Shown here in pieces: positions 7,265-16,002 of a DNA stretch of 34,686 bases. Below the pieces are notes generated by a model. The model was not told the origin of the DNA and ran no database searches. It saw only the letters and a list, made by a program, of their open reading frames with translations. This DNA is from SAR202 cluster bacterium (lineage in GTDB: Bacteria; Chloroflexota; Dehalococcoidia; Lucifugimonadales; Lucifugimonadaceae), in the NCBI GenBank assembly GCA_016872495.1, contig VGZT01000024.1, forward strand, positions 1 to 34,686, given 5' to 3'. The position numbers and the translations under genes are program-made. Each line of letters starts with the position of its first letter. The stretch's first letter is position 1.

Positions 7265-7735
7265 ATGGCACGCCGGCGACGGGCAGAACGCAGAATAATC
7301 GCGCCTGACCCACGCTACAGCAGCATCCTGCTTTCCCGCTTCATCAACAAAGTGATGATCGGCGGCGAGAAGTCGGTTGCGCAAAGCGCGGTGTACGGGG
7401 CGCTTGAGCGCCTGGAGCGCGAGACGAACCGCCCCGGGCTCGAGGTTTTCGAGCAGGCCGTTCGGAACGTGACGCCGGCGGTCGAGGTCAAGTCACGCCG
7501 CGTCGGCGGTGCGACCTACCAGGTACCAACCGAAGTCCGTCCCGAACGCCGGGTGTCGATGTCGCTCCGCTGGCTCGTCGCCGCGGCGCGCGCCAGGGCC
7601 GGAAAGCCGATCGCCCAGCGGCTGTACGAAGAGCTACTCGATGCCTCACGCGGCCAGGGCACCTCTGTGCGGAGGCGAGAAGACCTCCACCGCATGGCGG
7701 AGGCCAACCGCGCATTCGTCCACTACCGCTGGTAA
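7265..7735 (+). CDS. rpsG: 30S ribosomal protein S7
   Basis: The 156-residue product is uS7, the primary assembly protein of the 30S head, contacting the 3' domain of 16S rRNA and the E-site tRNA. It is a typical full-length protein: a basic N-terminus [10 protein letters not shown], a [12 protein letters not shown] helix, the [16 protein letters not shown] beta hairpin that reaches the E site, and the C-terminal [20 protein letters not shown]-like helix (here [20 protein letters not shown]). ATG 7265 follows GAGGGA. It sits between rpsL and fusA in the classic str order. Confidence 0.98.
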   Translation: MARRRRAERRIIAPDPRYSSILLSRFINKVMIGGEKSVAQSAVYGALERLERETNRPGLEVFEQAVRNVTPAVEVKSRRVGGATYQVPTEVRPERRVSMSLRWLVAAARARAGKPIAQRLYEELLDASRGQGTSVRRREDLHRMAEANRAFVHYRW

Positions 7736-7760
7736 TGCCGGCATCTCGAAGGTACTTGTC

Positions 7761-9857
7761 GTGTCCGAACGGACTGCCACTGTGAATGCAAACGCCATGA
7801 ACTCCATAACGGACCTGCACAGGATCCGGAATATCGGATTCATTGCCCACATCGACGCGGGTAAGACGACCGTTACCGAAAACGTGTTGTTCTTCACCGG
7901 TATGACCCACAAGGTCGGCAACATCGATGAAGGCACCACGGTCATGGACTTCATGGACCTCGAGCGCGAGCGTGGCATCACGATCGGCTCCGCCGCCACG
8001 GTGACCTACTGGAAGGACCATCAGGTCAACATCATCGATACGCCAGGCCACGTCGACTTCACTGCGGAAGTCGAGCGGTCGCTCCGGGTTCTCGACGGCG
8101 GCGTGGTCGTGATCGATGCCGTAGCCGGGGTGCAGCCCCAGTCCGAGACGGTCTGGCGGCAGGCGACCAAGTACCGGGTCCCCCGCCTCGTCTTCGTGAA
8201 TAAGATGGACCGTCCCGGCGCCAGTTTCGAGCAAGCCATGGACTCCCTGGTCCGCCGCCTCGGCGCCAACCCCGTTCCGCTCCAGCTTCCGATGGGCCAG
8301 GAAGCTGATTTCAAGGGTGCGGTGGATCTTCTGACCCGCAAGGCCTATATCTTCGACCCGGCCCTGATGCTTCCTCAGGAAGTCCCACTCCCGCCGGAAC
8401 TGGTCAAGGACGTCGAGCTTTACCGCAAGCGCTTGATCGAGAAGGTCGCCGAGACCGACGACGAGTTGATTATCAAATACCTCGGCGACGACCCGATCTC
8501 CGACGACGAACTGGTCAGCGCCATGCGCAAGGCGACCATCGCCGGCAAGATCCACCCGGTCCTGTGCGGGAGCGCGTTGCGCCGCATGGGAATCCAGCCG
8601 ATGCTCGATGCCGTCGTGGCATACCTGCCGTCACCGACCGATGTCGGCGCCGTCGACGGCACTGACCCGAAGTCGGGCAACAAGCTGAAGCGGGAGCCTG
8701 ACGCTGCCGCTCCAGCCAGCGCCATTGCATTCAAAGTGGTGTCCGACCAGCACGTCGGTCGCCTGGTTTACCTCCGCATCTATTCGGGCGCGGTCGAGGC
8801 CGGCAAGCCTTACTACAACCCCGTGCGTCGCGAGCGCGAGCGGATCGGGCGCCTGCTCAAGATGCACGCCGACAACCGCCAGGAGATCAAGGCCGCCGGG
8901 CCCGGCGAGATCGTCGCCGCCATCGGCCTCAAGCGCGCCTTCACCGGCGACACCCTGTGTGACGAACAGAACCAGATCCTCCTCGAGTCGATTCAGTTCC
9001 CCGACCCCGTCCTGTCGGTAGCCGTGGAGCCCAAGACCCGCGCCGATCAGGAGAAGATGGACACGGCACTTGGGCGCCTGGCTGACGAGGACCCGACCTT
9101 CCGTGTCAGGACCGATGCTGACAGCGGCCAGGTCGTCATCGCGGGGATGGGTGAGCTTCACCTCGACGTGATCGTCGAACGCATGCGCCGAGAGTTCAAA
9201 GTGGAAGTCACCTCGGGCAGCCCGAAGGTCGCCTACCGCGAGACGATCGCCAAGACGGCGGAGGCCCAGGGACGCTTCGTGCGCCAGACCGGCGGTCACG
9301 GCCAGTACGGTGACGTCACGCTGCGGCTCGAGCCGCTGGAGCGTGGGCAGGGTATCCAGTGGGAGAGCGCCATTACCGGCGCGGTTCTGCCTGCCGAATA
9401 TCAGAAGGCAGCGGAAGCGGGCTTCCGCGAGGCCGCCGCCACCGGCATTCTCGCCGGGTTCCCGACGGTCGACATCAAGGCCGTCCTGACGGCCGGGTCT
9501 TTCCATGAGGTGGACTCCTCGGACATGTCGTTCAAGATCGCCTCCAGCATGGCGTTCAAATCGGCCGCGGAGCGCGGTAAGCCAACCCTGCTCGAGCCGA
9601 TCATGAAAATCGAAGTCATCACGCCCGACCAGTTCCTCGGTGAGGTTCTCGGCGACCTGAACTCGCGGCGCGCCCAGATCCAGAGCATGGAAGGTCAGGG
9701 CAACATCCAGGTCGTCCAGGGCTTCATTCCGCTGGCCGAGACCTTCCGCTACGCAACCGACCTTCGCTCCCGGACCACCGGGCGAGCGGTGTTTACTCTC
9801 GAACTCAGCCACTACGCGCCGGCTCCGGCGACGGCCCTTGCCGCATTGAAGGGATAG
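7761..9857 (+). CDS. fusA: Translation elongation factor G
   Basis: The 698-residue product is the GTPase that drives ribosomal translocation. GTPase motifs are AHIDAGKT (29-36), the switch I region ending in [15 protein letters not shown] (93-97) and NKMD (147-150), followed by the G-prime insert and domains II to V. The GMGELHLDV and GQYGDV segments of domains III and IV are intact. GTG 7761 is chosen because GAAGGT lies 8 bases upstream; ATG 7797 is an alternative that leaves 11 residues before RNIG, closer to most homologues. It starts 25 bases after rpsG and ends 6 bases before rpsJ. The usual next gene, tuf (EF-Tu), is absent here. Confidence 0.97.
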   Translation: MSERTATVNANAMNSITDLHRIRNIGFIAHIDAGKTTVTENVLFFTGMTHKVGNIDEGTTVMDFMDLERERGITIGSAATVTYWKDHQVNIIDTPGHVDFTAEVERSLRVLDGGVVVIDAVAGVQPQSETVWRQATKYRVPRLVFVNKMDRPGASFEQAMDSLVRRLGANPVPLQLPMGQEADFKGAVDLLTRKAYIFDPALMLPQEVPLPPELVKDVELYRKRLIEKVAETDDELIIKYLGDDPISDDELVSAMRKATIAGKIHPVLCGSALRRMGIQPMLDAVVAYLPSPTDVGAVDGTDPKSGNKLKREPDAAAPASAIAFKVVSDQHVGRLVYLRIYSGAVEAGKPYYNPVRRERERIGRLLKMHADNRQEIKAAGPGEIVAAIGLKRAFTGDTLCDEQNQILLESIQFPDPVLSVAVEPKTRADQEKMDTALGRLADEDPTFRVRTDADSGQVVIAGMGELHLDVIVERMRREFKVEVTSGSPKVAYRETIAKTAEAQGRFVRQTGGHGQYGDVTLRLEPLERGQGIQWESAITGAVLPAEYQKAAEAGFREAAATGILAGFPTVDIKAVLTAGSFHEVDSSDMSFKIASSMAFKSAAERGKPTLLEPIMKIEVITPDQFLGEVLGDLNSRRAQIQSMEGQGNIQVVQGFIPLAETFRYATDLRSRTTGRAVFTLELSHYAPAPATALAALKG

Positions 9858-9863
9858 CGCCAG

Positions 9864-10172
9864 ATGCCAGGCCAGAAGATCCGAATCGTGCTCAAAGCCT
9901 TCGACCACCGCGTGCTCGACCTGTCGGCGCGCCAGATCGTCGAAGCGGCGGAGCGGACGGGGGCGGCGGTCGCCGGGCCCGTGCCCATGCCTACCGCGAT
10001 CCGCCGGTTCTGCGTGATACGGTCGCCCCACATCGACAAGAACTCACGCGAGCACTTTGAGATCCGGACCCACAAGCGGCTCATCGACATCCTTGAGCCG
10101 ACCACCAAAACCATTGACTCGCTGACGCGCCTTCAGGTGCCCGCCGGCGTCGACATTTCGATCAAGCTATAA
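9864..10172 (+). CDS. rpsJ: 30S ribosomal protein S10
   Basis: The 102-residue product is uS10, which forms part of the 30S head and, in other bacteria, partners NusB in antitermination. Its typical features are the [14 protein letters not shown] first strand and helix, the GPVPMPT loop, and the [16 protein letters not shown] segment. Length is normal for the family. ATG 9864 begins only 6 bases after the fusA stop, so the str and S10 groups are physically fused without tuf between them. Confidence 0.98.
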   Translation: MPGQKIRIVLKAFDHRVLDLSARQIVEAAERTGAAVAGPVPMPTAIRRFCVIRSPHIDKNSREHFEIRTHKRLIDILEPTTKTIDSLTRLQVPAGVDISIKL

Positions 10173-10208
10173 GACCTCCCTTCCGGGGGGATTCATCAGG
10201 CGAAGCCG
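10173..10208 (+). other. rpsJ-rplC gap with CCTCCC/GGGGGG hairpin
   Basis: CCTCCC (10175-10180) can pair with GGGGGG (10185-10190) across a TTCC loop, with one G-U pair. There is no T tract, so it is not a terminator. It may affect mRNA stability or initiation at rplC. Confidence 0.35.
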
Positions 10209-10961
10209 ATGAGCATCCAGGGTCTCCTGGGCCGAAAAATAGGGATGACAACGTACTTCCGTGAAGACGGCTCGATCGTGCCGGTCACGGTGGTTCGGCT
10301 CGGGCCGTGCATCGCGACGCAGATACGGACGAAGGCGCGCGACGGCTACGAGGCGGTGCAGGTTGGTTTCGAACCGGTCAAGCGGCTGACCAAGCCGCAG
10401 GCCGGGCACCAGCAGCGCTCTGCAGGCAAATTCCGCTTCCAGAAAGAGTTCCTGGCGACCGCCGACCTTTCAACCATCCAGGTCGGCCAGAAGTTCGACG
10501 TGAGCATCTTCAAGGTAGGCGACTTCGTCTCCGTGACCGGCATCTCGCGCGGCCGCGGCTACCAGGGCGGAATGCGCCGGCACCACTTCCGCGGCGGTCC
10601 ACGCACGCACGGTCAGTCCGACCGCCAGCGCTCACCGGGCGCGATCGGCGCAACGACCCACCCCGGGCACGTGTGGAAGGGCACGCGGATGGCCGGCCAC
10701 ATGGGGGCCGAACAGGCCACGATCAGCAAGATGAAGGTCGTGAAGGTCGATCCCGAGCAGAACATCATGCTAATCAAGGGCGCGGTGCCCGGATCGGGCG
10801 ATGGTCTCGTGACCATCCGATTCCAGGGCCGCGAGTCCGAAGAGGTCCTCCGCCGCCGGGCCGCCGAGCGAGCACGCCAGGCTGAGGCCGCCAAGAAGCC
10901 CGAAACAATTCAGAAGCAGCCCAAGGGCCGTGCGCCCGCGGCCGCTCCCAAGAAGGGTTAA
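10209..10961 (+). CDS. rplC: 50S ribosomal protein L3
   Basis: The 250-residue product is uL3, an early 50S assembly protein reaching the peptidyl transferase centre. GLLGRKIGMT at the N-terminus, GISRGRGYQGGMRRHHF, and the GATTHPGHVWKGTRMAGHMG loop are diagnostic. The position methylated as Gln150 in E. coli (AGQMG) is His here (AGHMG). The protein is about 40 residues longer than the 209-residue E. coli protein because of an Ala/Lys/Glu-rich tail from about 207 to 250, ending in AAAPKKG. ATG 10209 starts 36 bases after rpsJ. Confidence 0.97.
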   Translation: MSIQGLLGRKIGMTTYFREDGSIVPVTVVRLGPCIATQIRTKARDGYEAVQVGFEPVKRLTKPQAGHQQRSAGKFRFQKEFLATADLSTIQVGQKFDVSIFKVGDFVSVTGISRGRGYQGGMRRHHFRGGPRTHGQSDRQRSPGAIGATTHPGHVWKGTRMAGHMGAEQATISKMKVVKVDPEQNIMLIKGAVPGSGDGLVTIRFQGRESEEVLRRRAAERARQAEAAKKPETIQKQPKGRAPAAAPKKG

Positions 10962-10970
10962 CGTTCCGAG

Positions 10971-11777
10971 ATGGAACTCAAGGTCTATAACAACGACGGC
11001 CAGGTGGTCGGCGCCCTGGAGGCGAGCGACGTGGTCTGGGGCCAGCCGATGCACATGGCGGTCCTGCACCAGGTCATCATCGCCCAGCAGGCCAACCAGA
11101 GGCAGGGCACGCACGACACCAAGACCCGCGGGCAGGTTATCGGCTCCGGCCGGAAGCTGCGCCCGCAGAAACACTCGGGGCGTGCCCGCATCGGTGACAT
11201 CACCGCGCCTCGCATGCGCGGCGGCGGTGTGGCACACGGTCCGCACCCTCGTAGCTACCGGCAGCGTCTTACCAGGCGGGTCCGCAGGACCGCTTTGCGA
11301 GTGGCGTTGTCCGAGAAGCTGCGCCGGAAGCGGTTGTTCGTGCTTGACGGGCTGAAACTCGAAGGTCCCAGCACCAGTGCTGTCTCGGGCCTGATTGGAT
11401 CACTGAAACTCAAGGGCCAGACGCTGTTGGTCACCGAAGGCGTGGACCAGGCCGTGTTGGCCTCTGCGCGGAACCTGAAGGAAATCGCTATCACGCCCGC
11501 GAACCTGCTGAACGCGCTCGACGCGCACCGCGCGACGAACCTGGTTATTACTCAGGCCGCGGTCAAGAAGGTCGATTCGATCTGGTCGGCGCCGGTGGCG
11601 CGTCCGGCACGCGGCGGGATCGCTCCTGCGGCTCCCGCGCCAGTGGTGGCTCCCGCGCCAGCGATCGTCGAAAAGGCAGTGCAAAAGGCGCGCACGCGGA
11701 CCCGGGCGGCCACGAAGGCGACGGTCACCGAGAAGGCGAAGGCGCCCGTGCGGCGAACCCGGAAGGCGGGTGCATAA
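10971..11777 (+). CDS. rplD: 50S ribosomal protein L4
   Basis: The 268-residue product is uL4, which lines the peptide exit tunnel; in E. coli it also represses the S10 operon. The core (1 to about 206) contains the tunnel loop around TRGQVIGSGRKLRPQKHSGRAR-type sequence (residues 52-73) and the GPHPRSYRQ segment. After IWS (about 206) comes a tail of some 60 residues rich in Ala, Pro, Val, Arg and Thr (repeated PAPVV/PAPAI blocks, then basic RTRTRAATK). This tail is absent from the 201-residue E. coli protein. The stop codon TAA abuts the ATG of rplW. Confidence 0.97.
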   Translation: MELKVYNNDGQVVGALEASDVVWGQPMHMAVLHQVIIAQQANQRQGTHDTKTRGQVIGSGRKLRPQKHSGRARIGDITAPRMRGGGVAHGPHPRSYRQRLTRRVRRTALRVALSEKLRRKRLFVLDGLKLEGPSTSAVSGLIGSLKLKGQTLLVTEGVDQAVLASARNLKEIAITPANLLNALDAHRATNLVITQAAVKKVDSIWSAPVARPARGGIAPAAPAPVVAPAPAIVEKAVQKARTRTRAATKATVTEKAKAPVRRTRKAGA

Positions 11778-12062
11778 ATGACTGACTGGGGCGTACTGGT
11801 TCGCCCGCTTGTTACCGAGAAGAGCACGATCCTGCAAGAGCGCGGGAAGTACGTGTTCCACGTCGCGCCTGGTGCCAGCAAGGCACAGATCAAGCGCGCG
11901 GTGGAAAAGGCTTTCAGTGTCGGCGTCGTGCAGGTCAACACAATGTCGACGCACGGCAAAGTGAAGAGGTTCGGCGTTCGCAAGTCGAAGAAGCCGGACT
12001 GGAAGAAGGCAGTAGTCACCCTGAAGCAGGGTGACCAGATTCAGCTGTTCGAGAGGGCGTAG
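11778..12062 (+). CDS. rplW: 50S ribosomal protein L23
   Basis: The 94-residue product is uL23, at the exit of the peptide tunnel, where trigger factor and SRP dock. It shows the usual VRPLVTEKST start, YVFHVAPGASKAQIKRAVE helix and VNTM...KPDWKKAVVTL strands. Length is normal. ATG 11778 directly follows the TAA of rplD with no spacing, implying coupled translation. Confidence 0.97.
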   Translation: MTDWGVLVRPLVTEKSTILQERGKYVFHVAPGASKAQIKRAVEKAFSVGVVQVNTMSTHGKVKRFGVRKSKKPDWKKAVVTLKQGDQIQLFERA

Positions 12063-12066
12063 CCAC

Positions 12067-12900
12067 ATGCCGCTACGAGGATTCAAACCAACTTCGGAAG
12101 GCCGGCGTGCCGCCGTCCTGCCCGACTATGCCGAGGTAACCAAGGAGAAGCCGGAGAAGTCGCTCCTGCGCTCGATGCGCAAGCGGGGCGGGCGCAACAA
12201 TACCGGTCGCGTGACCACGCGCCATCGCGGTGGCGGGCACCGTCGCCGGTACCGGGTTATCGACTTTCAGCGCAATCGCCCCGGTGAGTTCGCGACCGTG
12301 GTCGCGATCGAATACGACCCGAACCGCTCCGCGCGGCTGGCTCTGGTGCAGTATGAGGACGGCGAGAAGGCATACATCATTGCACCGGAAGGCATCGGCG
12401 TCGGAAGCCGGCTCACCGCCGGTGATGGTTCGCCGATCGAAAACGGCAACGCAGTTGCGCTCAGCCAGGTCCCGACCGGCACGTTCATTCACAACATCGA
12501 ACTCAGGCCGGGTGCAGGTGCAAGGATGTGCCGCAGCGCAGGCACCGTCGCCCAGGTGATGGCCCACGAGGATTCCGGGTACTCGCAGATCCGGCTCCCC
12601 TCCGGTGAGGTCCGCCGCGTCAGAAGCGAATGCAGTTGCGTTATCGGCCAGGTCGGGAATATCGATCACAAGAACCGGAAGCTCGGCAAGGCCGGCCGGG
12701 CGCGACACCTCGGCCTGCGGCCGGAAGTGCGCGGTGCGGCGATGTCGCCACGCGATCACCCGCACGGTGGTGGTGAGGGCCGCAACGGTATTGGCATGCC
12801 GGGACCGAAGACCCCGTGGGGCAAGCCCGCGCTCGGCCACCGCACGCGCAACAACAAGGCCACGGACAAGTACATCGTTCGCCGGAGATACCAGAAGTAG
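12067..12900 (+). CDS. rplB: 50S ribosomal protein L2
   Basis: The 277-residue product is uL2, needed for subunit association and peptidyl transfer. Diagnostic segments are FKPTSEGRR, GGRNNTGRVTTRHRGGGHRR, the EYDPNRSARLALV strand, and the universally conserved DHPHGGGEGRN loop with the functionally important His. ATG 12067 is chosen: the frame is open to an upstream start at 12031, but that would overlap rplW and add unrelated residues, and homologues begin at MPLRGFKPT. A GAGAGGGC ribosome binding site overlaps the end of rplW. Confidence 0.98.
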   Translation: MPLRGFKPTSEGRRAAVLPDYAEVTKEKPEKSLLRSMRKRGGRNNTGRVTTRHRGGGHRRRYRVIDFQRNRPGEFATVVAIEYDPNRSARLALVQYEDGEKAYIIAPEGIGVGSRLTAGDGSPIENGNAVALSQVPTGTFIHNIELRPGAGARMCRSAGTVAQVMAHEDSGYSQIRLPSGEVRRVRSECSCVIGQVGNIDHKNRKLGKAGRARHLGLRPEVRGAAMSPRDHPHGGGEGRNGIGMPGPKTPWGKPALGHRTRNNKATDKYIVRRRYQK

Positions 12901-12971
12901 GGGCGTATCGCATGCGCCACCTGCGACGCGGCTCGAATTTGTGAAGCTGTGAAGCAAGGAACAGATAGTCA
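12901..12971 (+). other. rplB-rpsS gap with small hairpin
   Basis: GGCGTA (12902-12907) pairs with TGCGCC (12913-12918) across a TCGCA loop, with one G-U pair. The remaining bases are AT-richer and hold the weak rpsS ribosome binding site (AAGGA). No T tract and no promoter is seen. Confidence 0.3.
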
Positions 12972-13256
12972 ATGTCACGATCCACCAAAAAGGGACCATA
13001 CGTAGAGGCCAAGCTGATGAAGCGTGTCGAACTGGCGCGCCGCAGTTCCTCGCGCGTGGTGCTCAAGACCTGGTCGAGATCGTCGACGATCATGCCGGAC
13101 ATGCTGGGGCTGACGATCGCCGTCCACGACGGCCGCCGCCACATCCCGGTCCTGATCACCGAAAACATGGTTGGCCACCGGCTCGGCGAGTTCGCGCCGA
13201 CGCGCACGTTCCGCGGCCATTCGTCGAAGTCAGACAAGACGACGACGCCGGCTTAG
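12972..13256 (+). CDS. rpsS: 30S ribosomal protein S19
   Basis: The 94-residue product is uS19 in the 30S head, close to the A-site tRNA and S13. [43 protein letters not shown]-like (here [19 protein letters not shown]) and GHSSK are diagnostic and complete. The length is normal. It starts 71 bases after rplB and ends 13 bases before rplV. Confidence 0.98.
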   Translation: MSRSTKKGPYVEAKLMKRVELARRSSSRVVLKTWSRSSTIMPDMLGLTIAVHDGRRHIPVLITENMVGHRLGEFAPTRTFRGHSSKSDKTTTPA

Positions 13257-13269
13257 AGAGGCTTATTCG

Positions 13270-13602
13270 ATGGCAACCCGCGCATACACCAAGCGAGTCG
13301 GCATCTCTCCGATCAAGATGCGTCGCGTCGTCGACCTGGTCAGGGGGCAGCAGGCCGACCAGGCGATGGACATGTTGAAGTTCGTGCCAACCCCCGCCGC
13401 CGTGGCCGTCTCCAAGACGATCAGGTCAGCGGTGGCCAATGCCGAGATCAATGATCTGAAGGATCGTTCGAAGCTGAAGATCGTGAAGATAACCGTGGAT
13501 GGCGGTCCTCGCACCCGCCGGTTCCGCGCCAAGGCGCGTGGCCGGGCTGGAGCGTTCGACAGGCCCAGTTGCCACCTGACGGTTGAAGTCGACGAGGGAT
13601 AG
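13270..13602 (+). CDS. rplV: 50S ribosomal protein L22
   Basis: The 110-residue product is uL22, which contacts all 23S domains and sends a hairpin into the exit tunnel. [18 protein letters not shown] at the start, AVANAEIN, and the [16 protein letters not shown] tunnel hairpin are present. ATG 13270 is preferred: the frame is open further upstream, but that would overlap rpsS and add Arg-rich out-of-family residues. GAGAGG lies at the correct spacing. Its TAG stop is part of the Shine-Dalgarno of rpsC. Confidence 0.97.
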   Translation: MATRAYTKRVGISPIKMRRVVDLVRGQQADQAMDMLKFVPTPAAVAVSKTIRSAVANAEINDLKDRSKLKIVKITVDGGPRTRRFRAKARGRAGAFDRPSCHLTVEVDEG

Positions 13603-13612
13603 GAGAACAGGT

Positions 13613-14350
13613 TTGGGCCACAAGACCCATCCGGTAGGTTTCCGTCTGGGCATCATCCAGCCCTGGCAGGCTCGATGGTTTGCCCCGCGCGGAAAGCAGT
13701 ACAAGGCCCTCGTCATGGAGGACCTCAAGATTCGCGGCGCCGTCAGGAAGCGCTACGGTGAATCCGGCGGCATCTCGCGCGTCGAGATCGAGCGCGGTCC
13801 GCAGGACCTCGTGGTGACGATCCACACGGCGCGCCCCGGCATCGTTATCGGCCGCGGTGGGCAGCGAGTCGACGAGCTCCGTGGCGACCTCGAGAAGCTG
13901 ACCGGCAAGCGCGCCCGCCTGAACATCCAGGAGATCCGCCAGCCGGAACTGGATGCGTACCTGGTCGGACGCAATGTCGCCGAACAACTCGAGCGCCGGG
14001 TCGCCTTCCGGCGTGCCATGCGGCAGGCGGCAAGCCGGACGATGTCGTCAGGGGCGCTTGGCGTGAAGATCATCAGCGGCGGACGACTGGGCGGCGCCGA
14101 GATCGCGCGGTCCGAGAAGATCATGGAAGGTCGCGTCCCGCTTCACACACTGCGCGCCAATATCGACTTCGCGATCGTCGAGGCCACCACGACGTTCGGC
14201 AAGATCGGCATCAAGTGCTGGATATACAAGGGCGAGGAGACGGCGCCCCCGGCCGATCGGAACCGCCCGGCAAGGCAGGGCGCCGAAGGTGACGGTGAGG
14301 CCGAACGCGCGCCGTCCGAAACTGGCGCTGAGAAGAGCACAGGCAGCTAA
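13613..14350 (+). CDS. rpsC: 30S ribosomal protein S3
   Basis: The 245-residue product is uS3, at the mRNA entry channel with helicase-related function. It begins [13 protein letters not shown], carries a KH domain with GRGG at 80-83, and a C-terminal domain containing [19 protein letters not shown]. After the core, a hydrophilic tail of about 39 residues (207-245), rich in Glu, Ala, Pro and Gly, extends it. TTG 13613 is the start: AGGAG (13601-13605) is 7 bases upstream and overlaps the rplV stop, and homologues begin at this glycine-histidine sequence. Confidence 0.97.
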   Translation: MGHKTHPVGFRLGIIQPWQARWFAPRGKQYKALVMEDLKIRGAVRKRYGESGGISRVEIERGPQDLVVTIHTARPGIVIGRGGQRVDELRGDLEKLTGKRARLNIQEIRQPELDAYLVGRNVAEQLERRVAFRRAMRQAASRTMSSGALGVKIISGGRLGGAEIARSEKIMEGRVPLHTLRANIDFAIVEATTTFGKIGIKCWIYKGEETAPPADRNRPARQGAEGDGEAERAPSETGAEKSTGS

Positions 14351-14353
14351 GAG

Positions 14354-14770
14354 ATGCTTCAGCCTACCCGTACCAAATATCGTAAACACCAGCGCCGCAA
14401 GCGCGGCGGGGTAGCCGTCGCAGGCAGCACGCTCGCCTTCGGCAACTTCGGGCTCCGTTCCCTGGACCCGGGGTGGCTGACGTCGCGCCAGATTGAGGCT
14501 TGCCGCCGGACCATCGTCCACCATCTGCAGCGCGGCGGGCAGATCTGGATTCGCATCTATCCCGACAAATCGGTATCGGCCCGTCCGCTGGAAACCCGCA
14601 TGGGTGGCGGCAAGGGAGCCGTCGAGCACTGGGTGGCGGTGGTTCGCCGCGGGACCATGCTCTTCGAGCTGTCGGGTGTGCCGGACCAGACCGCGCGCGA
14701 AGCGTTGCGCCTGGCCCAGTTCAAGCTGCCGCTCAAGACCGCTATCGTCAACCGCGACGAAGCGCTGTAA
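14354..14770 (+). CDS. rplP: 50S ribosomal protein L16
   Basis: The 138-residue product is uL16, located near the A-site and needed for late 50S assembly. MLQPTRTKYRKHQRRKRGG at the start, the SRQIEACRRTI helix and the TRMGGGKGAVEHWVAVV loop (where E. coli carries a hydroxylated Arg) are diagnostic. Length is normal. Only 3 bases separate it from the rpsC stop. Confidence 0.98.
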   Translation: MLQPTRTKYRKHQRRKRGGVAVAGSTLAFGNFGLRSLDPGWLTSRQIEACRRTIVHHLQRGGQIWIRIYPDKSVSARPLETRMGGGKGAVEHWVAVVRRGTMLFELSGVPDQTAREALRLAQFKLPLKTAIVNRDEAL

Positions 14771-14782
14771 GGACTGGAAGTG

Positions 14783-14992
14783 ATGAAAATCCGCGAGATC
14801 AGGGGCCTTAGCCCGGACCTGCTGCAGAAGGAGCTGGACGAGGAGCGTCGCGCGCTTCTCAACCTGCGTTTCCGGCTTACGACCCTCCAGTTGAAGGACG
14901 TTACCGAGATCAGCAAGACGAGGCGGTCCATCGCGCGCATCGAGACCGTGATGCGCGAGCGAGAGATCGCCGGAAAGCAGGCCCAGCAATGA
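14783..14992 (+). CDS. rpmC: 50S ribosomal protein L29
   Basis: The 69-residue product is uL29, a two-helix coiled-coil protein beside the tunnel exit next to L23. KIREIRGLSPDLLQKELDE, LNLRFRLTTLQLKD and the ISKTRRSIARIETV helix match the family. ATG 14783 is preferred over GTG 14780, because GGAAG (14776-14780) would otherwise overlap the start. The TGA stop overlaps the rpsQ ATG as ATGA. Confidence 0.96.
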   Translation: MKIREIRGLSPDLLQKELDEERRALLNLRFRLTTLQLKDVTEISKTRRSIARIETVMREREIAGKQAQQ

Positions 14993-15309
14993 CGGAAACC
15001 GGCCGGCGCAAGACGCGCGTTGGCACCGTGGTCAGCGCAAAGATGCAGAAATCGATCATCGTGTCGGTGTCGTGGTCGACGCGTTACGGCGTCTACCGGA
15101 AGTCCATTGCCCGCGCAACCCGTTTCATGGCGCACGACGAAGCCGGCCTTGCCAGGCCCGGCGATGTGGTCCGCATAGAAGAGACGCGTCCGTTGTCGAA
15201 CCGCAAGCGCTGGCGCCTCATCGAAGTGATCAAGAAGGGCGACCTCGCCGAATTGCGACCTGAGGACATCGACTTGAGCGCGTCCCAAGGTGCGGAGGCC
15301 TCCAAGTGA
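14989..15309 (+). CDS. rpsQ: 30S ribosomal protein S17
   Basis: The 106-residue product is uS17, an OB-fold primary 16S-binding protein. [19 protein letters not shown], the [16 protein letters not shown] loop and [17 protein letters not shown] are diagnostic. It is longer than the 84-residue E. coli form because of a C-terminal stretch after the core ([19 protein letters not shown]). Start and stop overlap both neighbours by 4 bases (ATGA with rpmC, GTGA with rplN), indicating coupled translation. Confidence 0.97.
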   Translation: MTETGRRKTRVGTVVSAKMQKSIIVSVSWSTRYGVYRKSIARATRFMAHDEAGLARPGDVVRIEETRPLSNRKRWRLIEVIKKGDLAELRPEDIDLSASQGAEASK

Positions 15310-15674
15310 TTCAGCCGCAGACACGCCTGCGCGTCGCCGATAATTCCGGCGCGCGCGTCGTGATGTGCATACATGTCGAAGGCGGTAGCCGGCGCAAGTT
15401 CGGCCACCTTGGCGACGTCATAACCGCGGCCGTCAAAGAGGCCACGCCAGGCGGCACCGTCAAGATGCACGAGGTGGTCAAAGCCGTCATCGTGCGGACC
15501 GCGGCCAGTCAGCGCCGGCCGGACGGTTCATACATCAGGTTTGACGATAACGCGTGCGTGATCATCGGGACCGACCTCAACCCGCGCGGTACCCGAATCT
15601 TCGGGCCGGTGGCCCGGGAGTTGCGCGACCGCGAGTTCATGCGGATCGTCTCGCTCGCCCCGGAGGTCCTGTAA
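15306..15674 (+). CDS. rplN: 50S ribosomal protein L14
   Basis: The 122-residue product is uL14, at the subunit interface, and the RsfS silencing-factor site in other bacteria. [19 protein letters not shown], the [17 protein letters not shown] segment and the C-terminal [11 protein letters not shown] are diagnostic; the length is exactly typical. It starts with GTG overlapping the rpsQ TGA, and its TAA shares one base with the rplX ATG (TAATG). Confidence 0.98.
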   Translation: MIQPQTRLRVADNSGARVVMCIHVEGGSRRKFGHLGDVITAAVKEATPGGTVKMHEVVKAVIVRTAASQRRPDGSYIRFDDNACVIIGTDLNPRGTRIFGPVARELRDREFMRIVSLAPEVL

Positions 15675-15991
15675 TGGCTCTGAAGATCAAGAACGGCGAC
15701 ACCGTGCAGGTGAGGTCTGGCAAGGACCGTGGCAAGCGCGGCAAGGTCATTCGAGTGCTTCCACGCGAGGGCCAGGTCGTAATCGAAGGCGTGAACGTGA
15801 TCACGCGGCATCGCAAGGCCCGCCCTGGAACGCCGCAGGCGGGGATCATCAAGCAAGAGTCGCCGATCGCTGCCTCCAAGGTGATGGTGTTCCACGAGCA
15901 GCACGAAAAGGCGGTCAGGATCGGATTCCGATTCCTGGCAGACGGCAAAAAAGTGAGATATTGCAAGATATGCAATCAAACGCTGGAGTAG
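15674..15991 (+). CDS. rplX: 50S ribosomal protein L24
   Basis: The 105-residue product is uL24, a 50S assembly initiator. It has the KOW motif ([20 protein letters not shown]), the [12 protein letters not shown] strand and the C-terminal [18 protein letters not shown] segment. ATG 15674 with CGGAGG at 15661-15666 is chosen; the frame is open far upstream within rplN, but that extension is unrelated to the family. A one-base overlap with rplN implies coupling. Confidence 0.97.
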   Translation: MALKIKNGDTVQVRSGKDRGKRGKVIRVLPREGQVVIEGVNVITRHRKARPGTPQAGIIKQESPIAASKVMVFHEQHEKAVRIGFRFLADGKKVRYCKICNQTLE

Positions 15992-16002
15992 AGCCCGGCG
16001 AC

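Noticed and set aside
7509-7760. In-frame N-terminal extension of EF-G through rpsG
   Set aside because: It overlaps S7 in another frame, is Arg/Ser-rich and has no match to EF-G; the real start has a ribosome binding site at 7748-7753.
8631-10031. Long antisense open frame (466 codons) opposite fusA, and similar ones opposite dinB, hisS, guaB3 and prmC
   Set aside because: High-GC codon bias opens antisense frames; the products are Arg/His/Asp-rich with no domain, and the plus-strand genes fully explain the sequence.
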